Of a DNA stretch of 64,000 bases, positions 19,835 to 30,126 are shown piece by piece. The notes beneath the pieces are model-generated. The model was not told the origin of the DNA. It saw nothing but the letters and a program-made list of their open reading frames with translations, and did no database searches. Positions within the stretch are counted from its first letter, which is position 1. Every line of letters begins with the position of its first letter. This DNA is from Liberibacter crescens BT-1 (GTDB lineage Bacteria > Pseudomonadota > Alphaproteobacteria > Rhizobiales > Rhizobiaceae), in assembly GCF_000325745.1 (NCBI RefSeq), contig NC_019907.1, positions 1 to 64,000 of the forward strand, given 5' to 3'. A program made the position numbers and the translations under genes.

Positions 19835-20789
19835 AATTTAAAAACCTATATTTTTTTATAGAAGATATTTTATAAAACCTTAATTTTTCGAGATATTCTA
19901 AAGGATCTTTTTTAATTACGAAAGCACTATCTGGAATAGTGAGTTTATCGTAAAGGCGTGTTAAGAAAAACCGTAAAGCTGCCCCTTGCACAAGTAAAGG
20001 TAAAGCTTCTCGTTCTTGTTGGTTCATAATTCTTCTTGAGTTGTAACCTTCTATAAGAGCATTTGCTTTATTAATATTGTAAGTACCGCTTTTTTCAAAG
20101 CACCATGCATTGATACAAATTGCAAGATCATAAGCAAGGATATCATTGCATGAAAAATAAAAATCAATCATTCCTGAAAATTTATTCTCAAAAAAAAGAA
20201 CATTATCTGGAAATAAATCTCCATGGATAATTCCTTGAGGTAAATTTTGGGGCCAATTTTTTTCAAGGAAACCGAATAAATCATTAATCTCGTTTTTCAT
20301 GCTTGATTCGATATCAAATAGACAACATTTTTCCCAAATACTTTTCCATCCGAAAAGAGATAATTCATTTTTTCTATTAAGGTTAAAGTTTTGAGCTGTC
20401 TTATGCATAAAAGCTAAGATTGCACCAATCTCTTTACAATGGGATACTTCTGGTTCATGTAACGATATTCCTTTTAAAAAAGAAAAAATATTCGCTGGAC
20501 GTTCAGAAATGTTGCCATAGATTTTACAATCTAATCTAGGGAGTGGTTGAGGGCATTTAAGCCCATTTTGATAAAGATAATTCATTAATCCAATAAAAAA
20601 AGGTAAATCCTTTTCTTTTATGCGTTTCTCATAAAGAGTAAGAATAAAAAAGCCTTTAGATGTTTTAAGAAGAAAATTAGAATTTTCTACACCCTCAAGG
20701 ATATCTTTGTATGAATTTAGTTTGCCTATATTGTATTCACGTATAAATTTTTTCAAAATATCTTCAGATATCTTAGTATAAACTGCCAA
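19821..20789 (-). CDS. thrB: homoserine kinase, APH-fold (ThrB type II)
   Basis: A 322-residue aminoglycoside-phosphotransferase-fold kinase. The phosphotransfer loop [11 protein letters not shown] and the metal-binding GMIDFYFSC segment are present, and the N-terminal VENSNFLL block is typical of ThrB in rhizobia. It phosphorylates homoserine for threonine synthesis. The start is TTG with AGG nine bases upstream. It is divergent from aroQ. Confidence 0.9.
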   Translation of the reverse strand: MAVYTKISEDILKKFIREYNIGKLNSYKDILEGVENSNFLLKTSKGFFILTLYEKRIKEKDLPFFIGLMNYLYQNGLKCPQPLPRLDCKIYGNISERPANIFSFLKGISLHEPEVSHCKEIGAILAFMHKTAQNFNLNRKNELSLFGWKSIWEKCCLFDIESSMKNEINDLFGFLEKNWPQNLPQGIIHGDLFPDNVLFFENKFSGMIDFYFSCNDILAYDLAICINAWCFEKSGTYNINKANALIEGYNSRRIMNQQEREALPLLVQGAALRFFLTRLYDKLTIPDSAFVIKKDPLEYLEKLRFYKISSIKKYRFLNFETC

Positions 20790-20826
20790 AACATTGCCTA
20801 TATAGTTAAAATAAAAAAGGAGCTCT

Positions 20827-20855
20827 TTGATTATAAAGAAGTTAAAATATATATA
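20827..20855 (+). promoter_or_regulatory. candidate promoter for aroQ
   Basis: TTGATT, a 17-base spacer and TATATA lie about 60 bases before the aroQ start, in the divergent thrB/aroQ gap. The region is so AT-rich that chance matches are likely. Confidence 0.3.
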
Positions 20856-20915
20856 TAAATTGCGATAAGATATTGATTTTAATAAGATACTTTGAAACTT
20901 AATTAAAGTTTATTC

Positions 20916-21389
20916 ATGTATAATATACAGTTGATGAGAATGAAAAACATTATCTATGTTATAAATGGCCCAAACTTGAATTTATTGGGCAAACGTGAAC
21001 CTTCCATATATGGACTTGAAACGTTGGACGATATTGAACTTGCTTGTAAGACGATTGCTATAAAGTTAGGTTTTGAAATACGATTTTTACAAAGTAATGC
21101 AGAACACCATCTTGTAAATTGGATTAATGAAGCTTGTGAAGATGCTTGCGGTATTGTTATTAATCTAGCCGCATATACTCATACATCCATTGCATCTCTG
21201 GATGCCCTCAAAATTTTTGAAGGACCTATTATAGAGGTTCATATTTCAAATCTATATAGACGTGAATTATTTAGGCATCATTCATATATATCATCTGTTG
21301 CAAGTGGGGTTATTATCGGTTGTGGAATTCAAGGTTATATTTTTGGAATAGAGCGTATTGCTATGCTTATTTCTAATAAGAACATATAA
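20916..21389 (+). CDS. aroQ: type II 3-dehydroquinate dehydratase
   Basis: Third step of the shikimate pathway. Signatures are complete: [14 protein letters not shown], the catalytic Tyr in [27 protein letters not shown] and the catalytic His in EVHISN. The full frame is 157 residues; ATGs at 20934 or 20940 give about 150, nearer the family norm, and cannot be excluded because no clear ribosome-binding site decides it. accB/accC, which often follow aroQ in alphaproteobacteria, are absent here. Confidence 0.94.
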   Translation: MYNIQLMRMKNIIYVINGPNLNLLGKREPSIYGLETLDDIELACKTIAIKLGFEIRFLQSNAEHHLVNWINEACEDACGIVINLAAYTHTSIASLDALKIFEGPIIEVHISNLYRRELFRHHSYISSVASGVIIGCGIQGYIFGIERIAMLISNKNI

Positions 21390-21398
21390 TTTTTATAT

Positions 21399-21453
21399 GA
21401 CCACATTATTTCTTATTTTGAGAAATAAGTTAGTTGTATAGGTTAATGTAGTC
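21399..21453 (+). other. long imperfect hairpin between aroQ and ndvB
   Basis: The outer arms GACCACATTA and TAATGTAGTC pair at nine of ten positions. The inner arms CTTATTT and AAATAAG (21412-21418 / 21423-21429) pair perfectly around TGAG. No T run follows. It could be a 3' stabiliser of aroQ mRNA or an ndvB leader element. Confidence 0.4.
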
Positions 21454-21504
21454 ATGTTACTACAAATACTTGAGTTGTAGAAAAAAAGAGGATTAATCCT
21501 AACC

Positions 21505-22671
21505 GTGTCTATATTGAGCATTATTCAGTCTTTTATTGGGTTGCATTCGCGTAATCATAAATTTAGTGATGACCATCATATTCAACATGAGAATTTTACA
21601 ATTGAGAAATTTCGGGAACAAGGAACAAAAATTGCGCTTCAAGAGCTTTCATCTTCCTTTCCATCTCTTCCAGTAGATTTTTTTAAATCTATTTACAATA
21701 ATGAAAAATCTATATTACGTTCTCATCGTTCTTATATATTAGACATCGAATCTGGAGGGTCCATTACTCCTTCAATAGAACTTATCTTAGATAATTATTA
21801 CATAGTAGAAGAAGCTATCAAAGAAATTAAACGTAGTTTTTCCAATCGATTATATAAACAGTTGCCAAGCGTTAGAGTTTCTGGTTTGAAGGTACCTCGT
21901 ATCGTTGTCTTGATTTCTTTTTATGTTTCTCATACGTGCTGTGTTTTTTCGCATGAAAAGCTTGTTGCTATAGTTGAGGGCTTTCAATCTGTCGAAGATC
22001 TTACAATTGGTGAGTTAAAAGCTATTCCAGGATTGCTCAGGTTTTTTTTAATTGATCGTTTACAGCGTCTTTTAATTCGGGTTGAACATTCACGGCAGAT
22101 GCGGCAGAAAGCCAGTGATGCTGTTAATCAACTTCTAGCTATGGATTCAGTGAGTGAAAGAAATTCCTTTTGTAACGAGTTAGAGGCCTTTATAAAACAT
22201 GATACGTTTATCACGTTTTTCTTACTGTATATAAAATCTAACTTACCAGATTTAGAGAGTGTTTTTGATGAGTTAGAAAAACGTTTTAAAGAAGTTGGCC
22301 GTGATTTAAATCTCGTTTCTATAGAACAACAGAAAAAACTTAATGCCGACTCTTCTATGATTTCATCCATTATAGATAGCTTGCGTAAAATTGATAGTAT
22401 CCAATGGGCGCTTTGGATTGAAGAAGTAAGTAGTATTAATCTTTTTTTACGAAAAAATAGTGACTACGGTGAGTTGGATTCTGAGTCTCGTAATCAATAT
22501 TGTAACATTATTGAAAATCTTGCTCGTCGATCTGGTTGTTCTGAGATGCAAGTAGCTAAAAAAGCTATTTCTATGTTGGCCGATGTTTCTGTGAGTGAAA
22601 AGATAACTCGCCCTGCAAATATAGGTGATTTTTTAATTGGCTTGCACAGTAAAAAATTAAAAAACAAATAA
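21505..22671 (+). CDS. ndvB: cyclic beta-1,2-glucan synthase NdvB, N-terminal part (before frameshift)
   Basis: 388 residues that match the N-terminus of NdvB/ChvB: LDNYYIVEEAIKEIKR, a PRIVVL stretch, LTIGELKAIPGLLRFFLIDRL and RQMRQKASDAV. The start is GTG with AGAGGAT upstream. The frame ends at TAA (22669-22671) right after the heptamer AAAAAAC. The -1 frame is open from 22653 and continues straight into the membrane and catalytic part of the same protein. With a single -1 shift the product is 2830 residues, a normal NdvB length. This is one gene in two frames, not two genes. Confidence 0.88.
   Translation: MSILSIIQSFIGLHSRNHKFSDDHHIQHENFTIEKFREQGTKIALQELSSSFPSLPVDFFKSIYNNEKSILRSHRSYILDIESGGSITPSIELILDNYYIVEEAIKEIKRSFSNRLYKQLPSVRVSGLKVPRIVVLISFYVSHTCCVFSHEKLVAIVEGFQSVEDLTIGELKAIPGLLRFFLIDRLQRLLIRVEHSRQMRQKASDAVNQLLAMDSVSERNSFCNELEAFIKHDTFITFFLLYIKSNLPDLESVFDELEKRFKEVGRDLNLVSIEQQKKLNADSSMISSIIDSLRKIDSIQWALWIEEVSSINLFLRKNSDYGELDSESRNQYCNIIENLARRSGCSEMQVAKKAISMLADVSVSEKITRPANIGDFLIGLHSKKLKNK
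22659..22665 (+). other. candidate -1 frameshift site (A AAA AAC) in ndvB
   Basis: The heptamer fits X XXY YYZ in the reading frame, with zero-frame codons AAA and AAC. A TAA stop follows one codon later. Slipping back by one base gives N then QIRYKTT and stays open for 2443 codons. A bulged hairpin (GAAATTTTAC / GTAAATTTC, 22701-22722) lies 35 bases downstream, farther than typical stimulators. A homopolymer sequencing error is the simpler alternative. Confidence 0.5.
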
Positions 22672-25600
22672 GATATAAAACTACTTTTTTTGAATATTTT
22701 GAAATTTTACTTCGTAAATTTCACTGGTTGTCAATAGCTGTACCGACAATTCTCCTGACGATAGTTGTGGTTAAATTAGCTGTAAAATTTTTAATTTACT
22801 TTGAAATTCCTTTCATGGATATTCTGATTTTTATAGTTTTATTTTCTATCCCTGCATCGGAAGTAGCTTCAGGACTTTTTAATGCGTTAATTTCTAACTT
22901 TTTGAAACCAATACGTCTTGTTGGTTATGAATTCAAAAATGGCATTCCGGCTGAGGCAAGAACTTTAGTTGTTGTTCCTTGCCTTATAGATAATCGTGAT
23001 ACTGTTGATAGCTTGTTACGTGTTCTGGAGGTGCATTACTTATCTAATCCATCTGGAGATGTTAGTTTTGCTTTGCTGTCTGACTGGATCGATAGTGATT
23101 ATGAAGATAGTCCTTTTGATCTGGAATTGTTGGCATATGCAAAAGAAGAAGTCAGAAAGCTTTCAGAACGGTATCCTCGTGACGGAATAAAACGTTTTTT
23201 CTTGCTACATCGTCGTAGATTATTCAATCCTTCAGAAGGTGTCTGGATGGGGTGGGAACGTAAGCGAGGAAAGTTGGAGGAACTCAATCATCTTTTGCGC
23301 GGTTCACAAAATACCAGTTTTATTCCAGGTTCTAATGTTTTCCCAAGTGATGTTCAATATGTCATGACTCTTGATGTTGATACGCGATTAATTAGAGATT
23401 CTGTAACAAGAATTGTTGGAAAAATGCATCATCCTGTTAATAGACCATTAATTGATATTGAGAAAAAGCGTGTAATATATGGATATGGGTTGATGCAACC
23501 AAGAGTTATCCCTTCATTTACAACCAATAAACAAGCATCCATTTTCCAAAGAATTTTCTCTGTTGATAGAGGAGTCGATCCATATATTTTTACAGTTTCT
23601 GATCTTTATCAAGATATTGCTGGTGAAGGAACTTTTACTGGTAAGGGGCTTTATCATGTTGATGTTCTAAAAATCGCATTGGAAGGTCGTATAAAAGAAA
23701 ATACAGTCCTTAGTCATGACCTTCTTGAGGGGGCATTTGCACGTTGTGCTCTTGTTACAGATATTGAGTTAGTAGAGAATTTTCCTACTCGATATGAAGT
23801 TGAAATGGCTCGTCAGCATAGATGGATAAGAGGAGATTGGCAGCTTTTCCCATATATTCTTAATCCTTTCCGAGGGGTTCCGGCGCTTGGAAGATGGAAA
23901 ATGTTGGATAATATTCGACGTTCTTTGGTTCCGATATTCTGGTTAATAACTGTTGTATTTAGTTGGATTTGTTTTCCTGTTTTTGTGGCGCTTATTTGGC
24001 AATTTTTGATGATCTTATGCCTTTTTGTTGCTCCTACATTATCTTTGATTTCAAAACTTATTCCTAAGTCTAAAGATATAGTACATAGGGTTCATTTTTA
24101 TAATTTGTATAAAGATATATATTCTGCCAATGCACAAATCGCATTACGTATTGTTTTTATAGTAGATACAGCTTGTGTATCTTTAGATGCTATAGTCCGT
24201 GCAATTTATCGTATGTTGATCTCTCGTAAACTAATGTTGCAATGGCAGCAAACAGCAAGCGTTATTTCCAATAAAAAAGGTGGATTGCTTTTTTATTATT
24301 ATAAAATGTTAAAGGCTCCTGTTTTATCAATATTCTTTCTCTATATAGTTGGGGTTTTTAATAGTAGTGCATATTTTGTTTGCCTTCCTTTTATCCTTCT
24401 TTGGATATTGTCTCCAGCGATTGCTTGGTTTGTTAGTCAATCAACCGAAACAGAAGATAATTTAATTATTACAGAAACTGTTTCTTTTGAGCTTCGTAAA
24501 ATTGCTCGACGTACTTGGAATTATTTTGATCATTTTGTAACACCTGAGCAAAATTTTTTACCTCCTGATAATTTTCAGGAATATCCATCTCCTGTTATTG
24601 CTGCACGTACTTCTCCAACGAATATAGGGGTCTATCTTTTATCTGTTGTTTCTGCACGTAAATTTGGTTGGATTTCTTTTGAAGAAACAATTGAACGTCT
24701 TGAAAATACTTTTGCTACTCTTGAAAAGATGGATAAATTTCGTGGTCATCTTTATAATTGGTATGAGACAGATACGTTAAAGGTATTAAATCCAATGTAT
24801 GTTTCTACTGTAGACAGTGGAAATATTGCTGCTCATTTTTTGGTTGTTTCTTCTGCTTGTCAAGAATGGGCAAAAATGTTTTTTGTTTATATGAAAGGTG
24901 ATATTGAGGGTATAAAAGATGTCTTAGGCATACTCAAGGAAGAGATAGATAGTCTTTTAGTTGGCCATAAAACAGTAGGGTTATTAAAAGAGACTTTTCA
25001 AAAAAATATTTCTGTATTTCGTGTATACTTAGAAAGTCCTGATCACAATAATTTTCTCATTGCAGAGCAAGCAAATATATATTTGAGTTTGGCTCAAGAA
25101 CTTCAAAAGCTTGCTGCATTTATTCATCAAGAGGTACAATCAGGATCCTCTCTTGAGATCGTTAAATGGGTTGAGCAGCTGATAAAAGTTTGCCAAGCAC
25201 ATATTAAAGATCATTCTCTAGATATTTCTCAAATTGAGATATTTAGAAATAGGCTTGACCTTTTGTATGATCTTTATCACAAATTTTCTCTTAATATGAA
25301 GTTTGATTTTCTTTTTAATAAGGATCGAAATCTTTTATCAATAGGTTATAAGGCAAGCCCATGGACACAACGTTTAGATGAAAATTGCTATGATATGATT
25401 GCTTCAGAAGCAAGGTTGGCCAGTTTATTTGCGATAGCAAAAGGAGATGTTCCTACACAGAATTGGTATAAACTGAAGCGTCAGTTGGTGTCTATTGGTT
25501 CTCAAGTAGCCTTTTTATCTTGGTCTGGGTCGATGTTTGAGTATTTAATGCCGACCTTGGTTATGCAAGAATTAAAAGGTGGTATTTTTGATCAGACTAA

Positions 25601-28600
25601 CAATTTAATTATTAAACAGCAAATAAAATATGGTGATCAGAATAATATTCCCTGGGGTATATCGGAGTCAGCGTATAATGCTTTTGGTGATGATTTTTCA
25701 TACCACTATAGTGCTTTCGGGGTTCCAATTTTAGGGATTAAGCGTGGTTTGTCTCGACATTTGGTTATTTCTCCGTATTCTACTATTCTTGCTAGCCAAT
25801 ATATTCCTGAAGTATCTTTAAGTAATATTAAAAAACTCCGTAGTTATGGTGCTCTTGGCATTTACGGTTTTTATGATTCCATTGATTTTACTCCAGATCG
25901 AGTTAAGGAAGATCAATCTTTTTCTGTAGTATATAATTATTATGCCCATCATCATGGAATGTCGATTGCTGCAATTTGTAATGTAGTTTTCCATGGATGG
26001 TTACGTAAATTATTTCATTCTAACCCCATTATCGAATCCGTTGAATTACTGTTACAGGAACGTATTCCACAGGACGCAAGAAAAACAAACCTCAAACATG
26101 AGACGAAAGCTATCGTTAAAATACAACAAGAAAATATTCTTCATCCAGAAGTAAGAATTTTCAATGATCCCTTATACCATGAACGTCAAATAGCATTTTT
26201 TTCGAATGGCGAATATGCAACAATGTTGACGAGCCTTGGAACAGGATATTCCCGTTGTAAAGGGCAAGCGATCTCACGTTGGAAAGCAGATCTTAACAAG
26301 GAAAATACAGGATTTTTTATCTTTCTGCGTGATATAAAAACTAATGATTGGTGGTCAGCGACTGCAGAGCCGCGTTCTATAGAAGGAGAAATTTCAAAAG
26401 TAATTTTTAGAGACGAAAAAGCAGAATTTATTAAAAAAAATGGTAATATTACAAGTCATGTTGAATGTATTGTTTCTAGTAATAGTAATGCTGAAGGCCG
26501 TAATATTACAATTAATAATGCTGGGGAAGAGGAATGTTTTATTGAACTTACTTCTTATGTAGAGCCAGTGATATGTAAAGAAGAAAATGATAATGTTCAT
26601 TCCGCTTTTTCGAGGATGTTTGTTAAAACAGAGATTAGTCAGGAAGATCACTTTATTATAGCTGAACGGCATAAGAGATTGCCGAACGACATAGAAATGG
26701 TTATGGCACATCTTGTTGTACATGATGGGTGTATAGTCGATAATATAAAAAGCGAAACAAACAGACGCAATTTTATTGGTAGAGGTCGTAGTATTTCTAA
26801 TGCTGCTGCTTTTGATAGTGATGCCGAGTTTTCTTGTAAAGATGGTTTTAGCTTGGATCCTGTTCTATCCCTTCGGTTCTATGTACGAATTCTACCTAAA
26901 GATGAAGTTACAGTTACTTTTTGGAATATTGTAGCGTCTAATCGTGCTGAACTTGAAAAAGATATTGCATTTTATAAACATCCAAATCGATTTAACATTG
27001 AAATGGATGAAGTTGTTAAGAAAGTGCAATCTCATTTTATCCAAATTGGTATTACATCTCAGCAGGCATTGGCATTTCAAAAACTTGGATATTATCTTGT
27101 GTATCCTGATAACAGGTTTCGTGTTTCTTTAGATGTAATGAAGAGTAGTTTAAAGCCACAGTCAATTCTTTGGCCATTATCAATTTCAGGTGATTTCCCA
27201 ATCTTTACCTTACGAGTTAATGATGATCTTGATATAGAAATTGTTCGTGAATCATTATTAGCACATGAATATTTATGTAGCGTTGGAGTGATTTCAGATT
27301 TGGTTATTATTAATGAAAGGAAGGCTTTTTATGCTGAAGAAATACAAACTATCATTAATAGTGTGTGTGAAAGCTTCCAGTGGCGTGAGCAGGCCAAGGG
27401 ATTAAGACAGCATATTTTTTTGTTAAGGCGGGATTTAATAGATCCATTAATCTTCCAGGCATTACTTGCTATATCGAGAGTGGTTTTGCATGCTTGTAAC
27501 GGTAAAATTATTCACCAAATTATGGAAGTTACTGATTCCGATGATAAAAATGAACTTGTTAAGCCTTTATATTGTTCTAACTATAGGCAGAAGCCTGAAA
27601 TAGTTGTTGTTGATAAAAAGTGTGAATTAGAATTTTGGAATGGTTATGGAGGTTTTTCAAACGATGGCTTGGAATATAATATCCAACTTATTGGTGGGCA
27701 AGTAACACCTAATCCTTGGATTAATATTGTTTCCGGGGAAAACTTTGGATTCCATGTGTCAGCAGAAGGAGCAGGTTTTACTTGGAGTCAAAACTCTCGG
27801 GATTATAAAATTACGCCTTGGAGTAATGATCCTGTTATTAATCTTTCAGGAGAAGCATTTTACATCTACGATAAACAGAATTCTTCTGTGTTTACACCTC
27901 TTCCCGCAATTTCTAATAGTAATAATATATCTTTTAATATTAGACATGGATTGGGATATTCAGTTTTTTCTAGTATTCAAAATGAATTAGAAATAGAATT
28001 AACACAAACAATAGATCGTTTAAACTTAGTGAAACTTTCTTGTTTAAAACTAAAGAATCTTTCTAATACGTCACGACAATTATGTGTCTATAGTTATGTA
28101 GAGTGGGTTCTTGGAATAAATTCACAAAATACAGCTCCTTTTATTATGATAGATCGTGATGAGGCAACTGGTGCATTGCTAGCTAATAATCCTTATAATT
28201 TAGAATGTTGTGCTCGGACAGCTTTTTTGGCAAGCAGCAAGATGCCTTCAGGATTTACTTCTAGTAGAAAAGAATTTTTAGGAGGTAATTTTGGTGATAT
28301 ATTTATGCCACAAGCTGTTGTATCAGGGTCTGCTCTTTCAGGAACATTAGATACATATGGAGATCCAGTTTCTGCGCTGGCAGTTGATGTCAATCTTAGT
28401 GTAGGTGAAGAATATGAAGTGGTTTTTTATCTTGGAGATAGTGCTTCCAAGGAAGAAGCTAAAGAGTTAATTCATCATATTGTTAGCCCTTCATTTTCGA
28501 AGAAAACGTTAGAGAGTGAGAAAGACTTTTGGAAATCATTTGTTGGTCTTTTGCAAGTTGAAACACCAGATAAAGCATTAAACTATATGGTTAATACTTG

Positions 28601-29996
28601 GTTGCCCTATCAGAGTTTGGGTTGTCGTATTATGGCGCGTTCCGCTTTTTATCAGGCAAGTGGTGCATTCGGTTTTCGGGATCAATTACAAGATACTCTT
28701 GCTTTCTTGATAATACAACCAAATCTAGCACGTCAGCAAATTATAAGGGCCGCTTCCAATCAGTTTCAAGAAGGCGATGTTTTTCATTGGTGGTTGCCAG
28801 GGACTGGAGCAGGCGTACGTACTCTTATTTCTGATGATGTTGTGTGGCTTGCCTATGCGATTGATACCTATTGTTCAGTAACAGGGGATTTTGATTTTCT
28901 TAATGAAGAAGTTTCTTTTATAGAAGGTAAGCCATTAGCATATGGACAACATGATGCATTCTTTAAGCCAGAAATTTCGAAAGAAAAAGCAAGCATTTAT
29001 GAACATGCAGCTCGTGCTATTGACCTTGCTATTAAGAGAACAGGTAAAAATGATTTACCACTCATTCTTGGTGGTGATTGGAACGATGGTATGAATCTTG
29101 TTGGAATACAAGGAAAAGGAACGAGTGTTTGGTTAGGTTGGTTTTTGGCAGGAGTTTTAAAAAAATTCATTCCAATAGCAAAGTTACGTCATGATTTTGA
29201 TCGATTGTTGATATGGGAGAAGCATTTTAATAAATTAAAGGACGCATTAGAAAATTTTGCTTGGGATGGGGAATACTATTTGAGAGGTACATTTGATGAT
29301 GGTTCACCATTGGGATCAAGTAAAAATGATGATTGTGCAATTGATTCGATTTCACAGTCATGGAGTGTTTTGTCAGGAATAGGTGATAAAGAACATTCTA
29401 ATAAAGCCATGGATGCAGTACTAAAAAAATTAGTAGATGAAGAAAATAAGATCATACTTTTATTTACACCACCTTTTGTAAAAGCTGAAAAAAACCCAGG
29501 TTATATAAAATTTTATCCTCCAGGGGTTCGGGAAAATGGTGGTCAATATACACATGCTGCTGCGTGGGTAGTTATGGCTCTTATTGAGCTTGGTCGGTAT
29601 GATGAGGCTTGGAAATGTTTTGCAATGTTAATGCCAATAAATCATTCTCTTACATATGAACAAGTCCAAAAATATAAAGTAGAGCCTTATGCCGTGGCAG
29701 CTGATGTTTATAGTCAAGGAGATTATAAAGGGCAAGGTGGCTGGACCTGGTATACTGGTTCTGCTGCTTGGCTCTATCGTGTAGCTATTGAAGGTATTCT
29801 TGGAGTGCGTAAAAAAGGAAATACATTATATGTTAATCCAGCAGCGCCTTCAATTTGGCCAAGCTATAATGTAAAGATTGTTCTACAGGAAAAAATATAT
29901 TTAATTAAAGCTATCAATGATAAAGGGAAATGGTATGTTACTATAAATGGTAAGAGAATTGATGATCAGGGTTACAATCTTGATAGTAAAGAATAG
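22665..29996 (+). CDS. ndvB: cyclic beta-1,2-glucan synthase NdvB, membrane and catalytic part (after frameshift)
   Basis: 2443 residues in the -1 frame. The first segments are membrane helices, then the GT84 glycosyltransferase domain with MTLDVDTRLI, GEGTFTGKGLYHVDVLK and the ARQHRWIRGDWQ block. A second helix cluster and the glucoamylase-like and carbohydrate-binding regions follow, and the C-terminal GH94-type phosphorylase domain has the GGDWNDGMN catalytic block. By family knowledge it makes periplasmic cyclic glucan from UDP-glucose, important in osmotic adaptation and in rhizobial and Agrobacterium plant interaction. A TTG at 22728 could start this part alone but has no ribosome-binding site. 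Confidence 0.92.
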   Translation, partial: QIRYKTTFFEYFEILLRKFHWLSIAVPTILLTIVVVKLAVKFLIYFEIPFMDILIFIVLFSIPASEVASGLFNALISNFLKPIRLVGYEFKNGIPAEARTLVVVPCLIDNRDTVDSLLRVLEVHYLSNPSGDVSFALLSDWIDSDYEDSPFDLELLAYAKEEVRKLSERYPRDGIKRFFLLHRRRLFNPSEGVWMGWERKRGKLEELNHLLRGSQNTSFIPGSNVFPSDVQYVMTLDVDTRLIRDSVTRIVGKMHHPVNRPLIDIEKKRVIYGYGLMQPRVIPSFTTNKQASIFQRIFSVDRGVDPYIFTVSDLYQDIAGEGTFTGKGLYHVDVLKIALEGRIKENTVLSHDLLEGAFARCALVTDIELVENFPTRYEVEMARQHRWIRGDWQLFPYILNPFRGVPALGRWKMLDNIRRSLVPIFWLITVVFSWICFPVFVALIWQFLMILCLFVAPTLSLISKLIPKSKDIVHRVHFYNLYKDIYSANAQIALRIVFIVDTACVSLDAIVRAIYRMLISRKLMLQWQQTASVISNKKGGLLFYYYKMLKAPVLSIFFLYIVGVFNSSAYFVCLPFILLWILSPAIAWFVSQSTETEDNLIITETVSFELRKIARRTWNYFDHFVTPEQNFLPPDNFQEYPSPVIAARTSPTNIGVYLLSVVSARKFGWISFEETIERLENTFATLEKMDKFRGHLYNWYETDTLKVLNPMYVSTVDSGNIAAHFLVVSSACQEWAKMFFVYMKGDIEGIKDVLGILKEEIDSLLVGHKTVGLLKETFQKNISVFRVYLESPDHNNFLIAEQANIYLSLAQELQKLAAFIHQEVQSGSSLEIVKWVEQLIKVCQAHIKDHSLDISQIEIFRNRLDLLYDLYHKFSLNMKFDFLFNKDRNLLSIGYKASPWTQRLDENCYDMIASEARLASLFAIAKGDVPTQNWYKLKRQLVSIGSQVAFLSWSGSMFEYLMPTLVMQELKGGIFDQTNNLIIKQQIKYGDQNNIPWGISESAYNAFGDDFSYHYSAFGVPILGIKRGLSRHLVISPYSTILASQYIPEVSLSNIKKLRSYGALGIYGFYDSIDFTPDRVKEDQSFSVVYNYYAHHHGMSIAAICNVVFHGWLRKLFHSNPIIESVELLLQERIPQDARKTNLKHETKAIVKIQQENILHPEVRIFNDPLYHERQIAFFSNGEYATMLTSLGTGYSRCKGQAISRWKADLNKENTGFFIFLRDIKTNDWWSATAEPRSIEGEISKVIFRDEKAEFIKKNGNITSHVECIVSSNSNAEGRNITINNAGEEECFIELTSYVEPVICKEENDNVHSAFSRMFVKTEISQEDHFIIAERHKRLPNDIEMVMAHLVVHDGCIVDNIKSETNRRNFIGRGRSISNAAAFDSDAEFSCKDGFSLDPVLSLRFYVRILPKDEVTVTFWNIVASNRAELEKDIAFYKHPNRFNIEMDEVVKKVQSHFIQIGITSQQALAFQKLGYYLVYPDNRFRVSLDVMKSSLKPQSILWPLSISGDFPIFTLRVNDDLDIEIVRESLLAHEYLCSVGVISDLVIINERKAFYAEEIQTIINSVCESFQWREQAKGLRQHIFLLRRDLIDPLIFQALLAISRVVLHACNGKIIHQIMEVTDSDDKNELVKPLYCSNYRQKPEIVVVDKKCELEFWNGYGGFSNDGLEYNIQLIGGQVTPNPWINIVSGENFGFHVSAEGAGFTWSQNSRDYKITPWSNDPVINLSGEAFYIYDKQNSSVFTPLPAISNSNNISFNIRHGLGYSVFSSIQNELEIELTQTIDRLNLVKLSCLKLKNLSNTSRQLCVYSYVEWVLGINSQNTAPFIMIDRDEATGALLANNPYNLECCARTAFLASSKMPSGFTSSRKEFLGGNFGDIFMPQAVVSGSALSGTLDTYGDPVSALAVDVNLSVGEEYEVVFYLGDSASKEEAKELIHHIVSPSFSKKTLESEKDFWKSFVGLLQVETPDKALNYMVNTWLPYQSLGCRIMARSAFYQASGAFGFRDQLQDTLAFLIIQPNLARQQIIRAASNQFQEGDVFHWWLPGTGAGVRTLISDDVVWLAYAIDTYCSVTGDFDFLNEEVSFIEGKPLAYGQHDAFFKPEISKEKASIYEHAARAIDLAIKRTGKNDLPLILGGDWNDGMNLVGIQGKGTSVWLGWFLAGVLKKFIPIAKLRHDFDRLLIWEKHFNKLKDALENFAWDGEYYLRGTFDDGSPLGSSKNDDCAIDSISQSWSVLSGIGDKEHSNKAMDAVLKKLVDEENKIILLFTPPFVKAEKNPGYIKFYPPGVRENGGQYTHAAAWVVMALIELGRYDEAWKCFAMLMPINHSLTYEQVQKYKVEPYAVAADVYSQGDYKGQGGWTWYTGSAAWLYRVAIEGILGVRKKGNTLYVNPAAPSIWPSYNVKIVLQEKIYLIKAINDKGKWYVTINGKRIDDQGYNLDSKE

Positions 29997-30050
29997 GATT
30001 TATTCTCATCTCTGATGTTTTAGTAATATTTTTCTTAATAAAGAAATGCA

Positions 30051-30064
30051 ACTCATCTTTGAGT
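30051..30064. terminator. small hairpin between convergent ndvB and trpS
   Basis: ACTCA / TGAGT with a TCTT loop lies in the 130-base gap between convergent genes. It has a five-base stem and no strong T run on either side. A weak terminator at best. Confidence 0.2.
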
Positions 30065-30126
30065 AAAGAAGTTATAATTTTTCCTGTTAGTTTATATTCT
30101 TGGTATGTCACTATTTCTATAAAAGT

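Noticed and set aside
28193-28393. Antisense and alternative frames inside ndvB
   Set aside because: Shadow frames of a long conserved gene; no independent signals.
22728-29996. Treating the long part of ndvB as an independent gene with a TTG start at 22728
   Set aside because: No ribosome-binding site, and 25 codons of matching frame are open upstream back to 22653; the preceding frame encodes the missing NdvB N-terminus.
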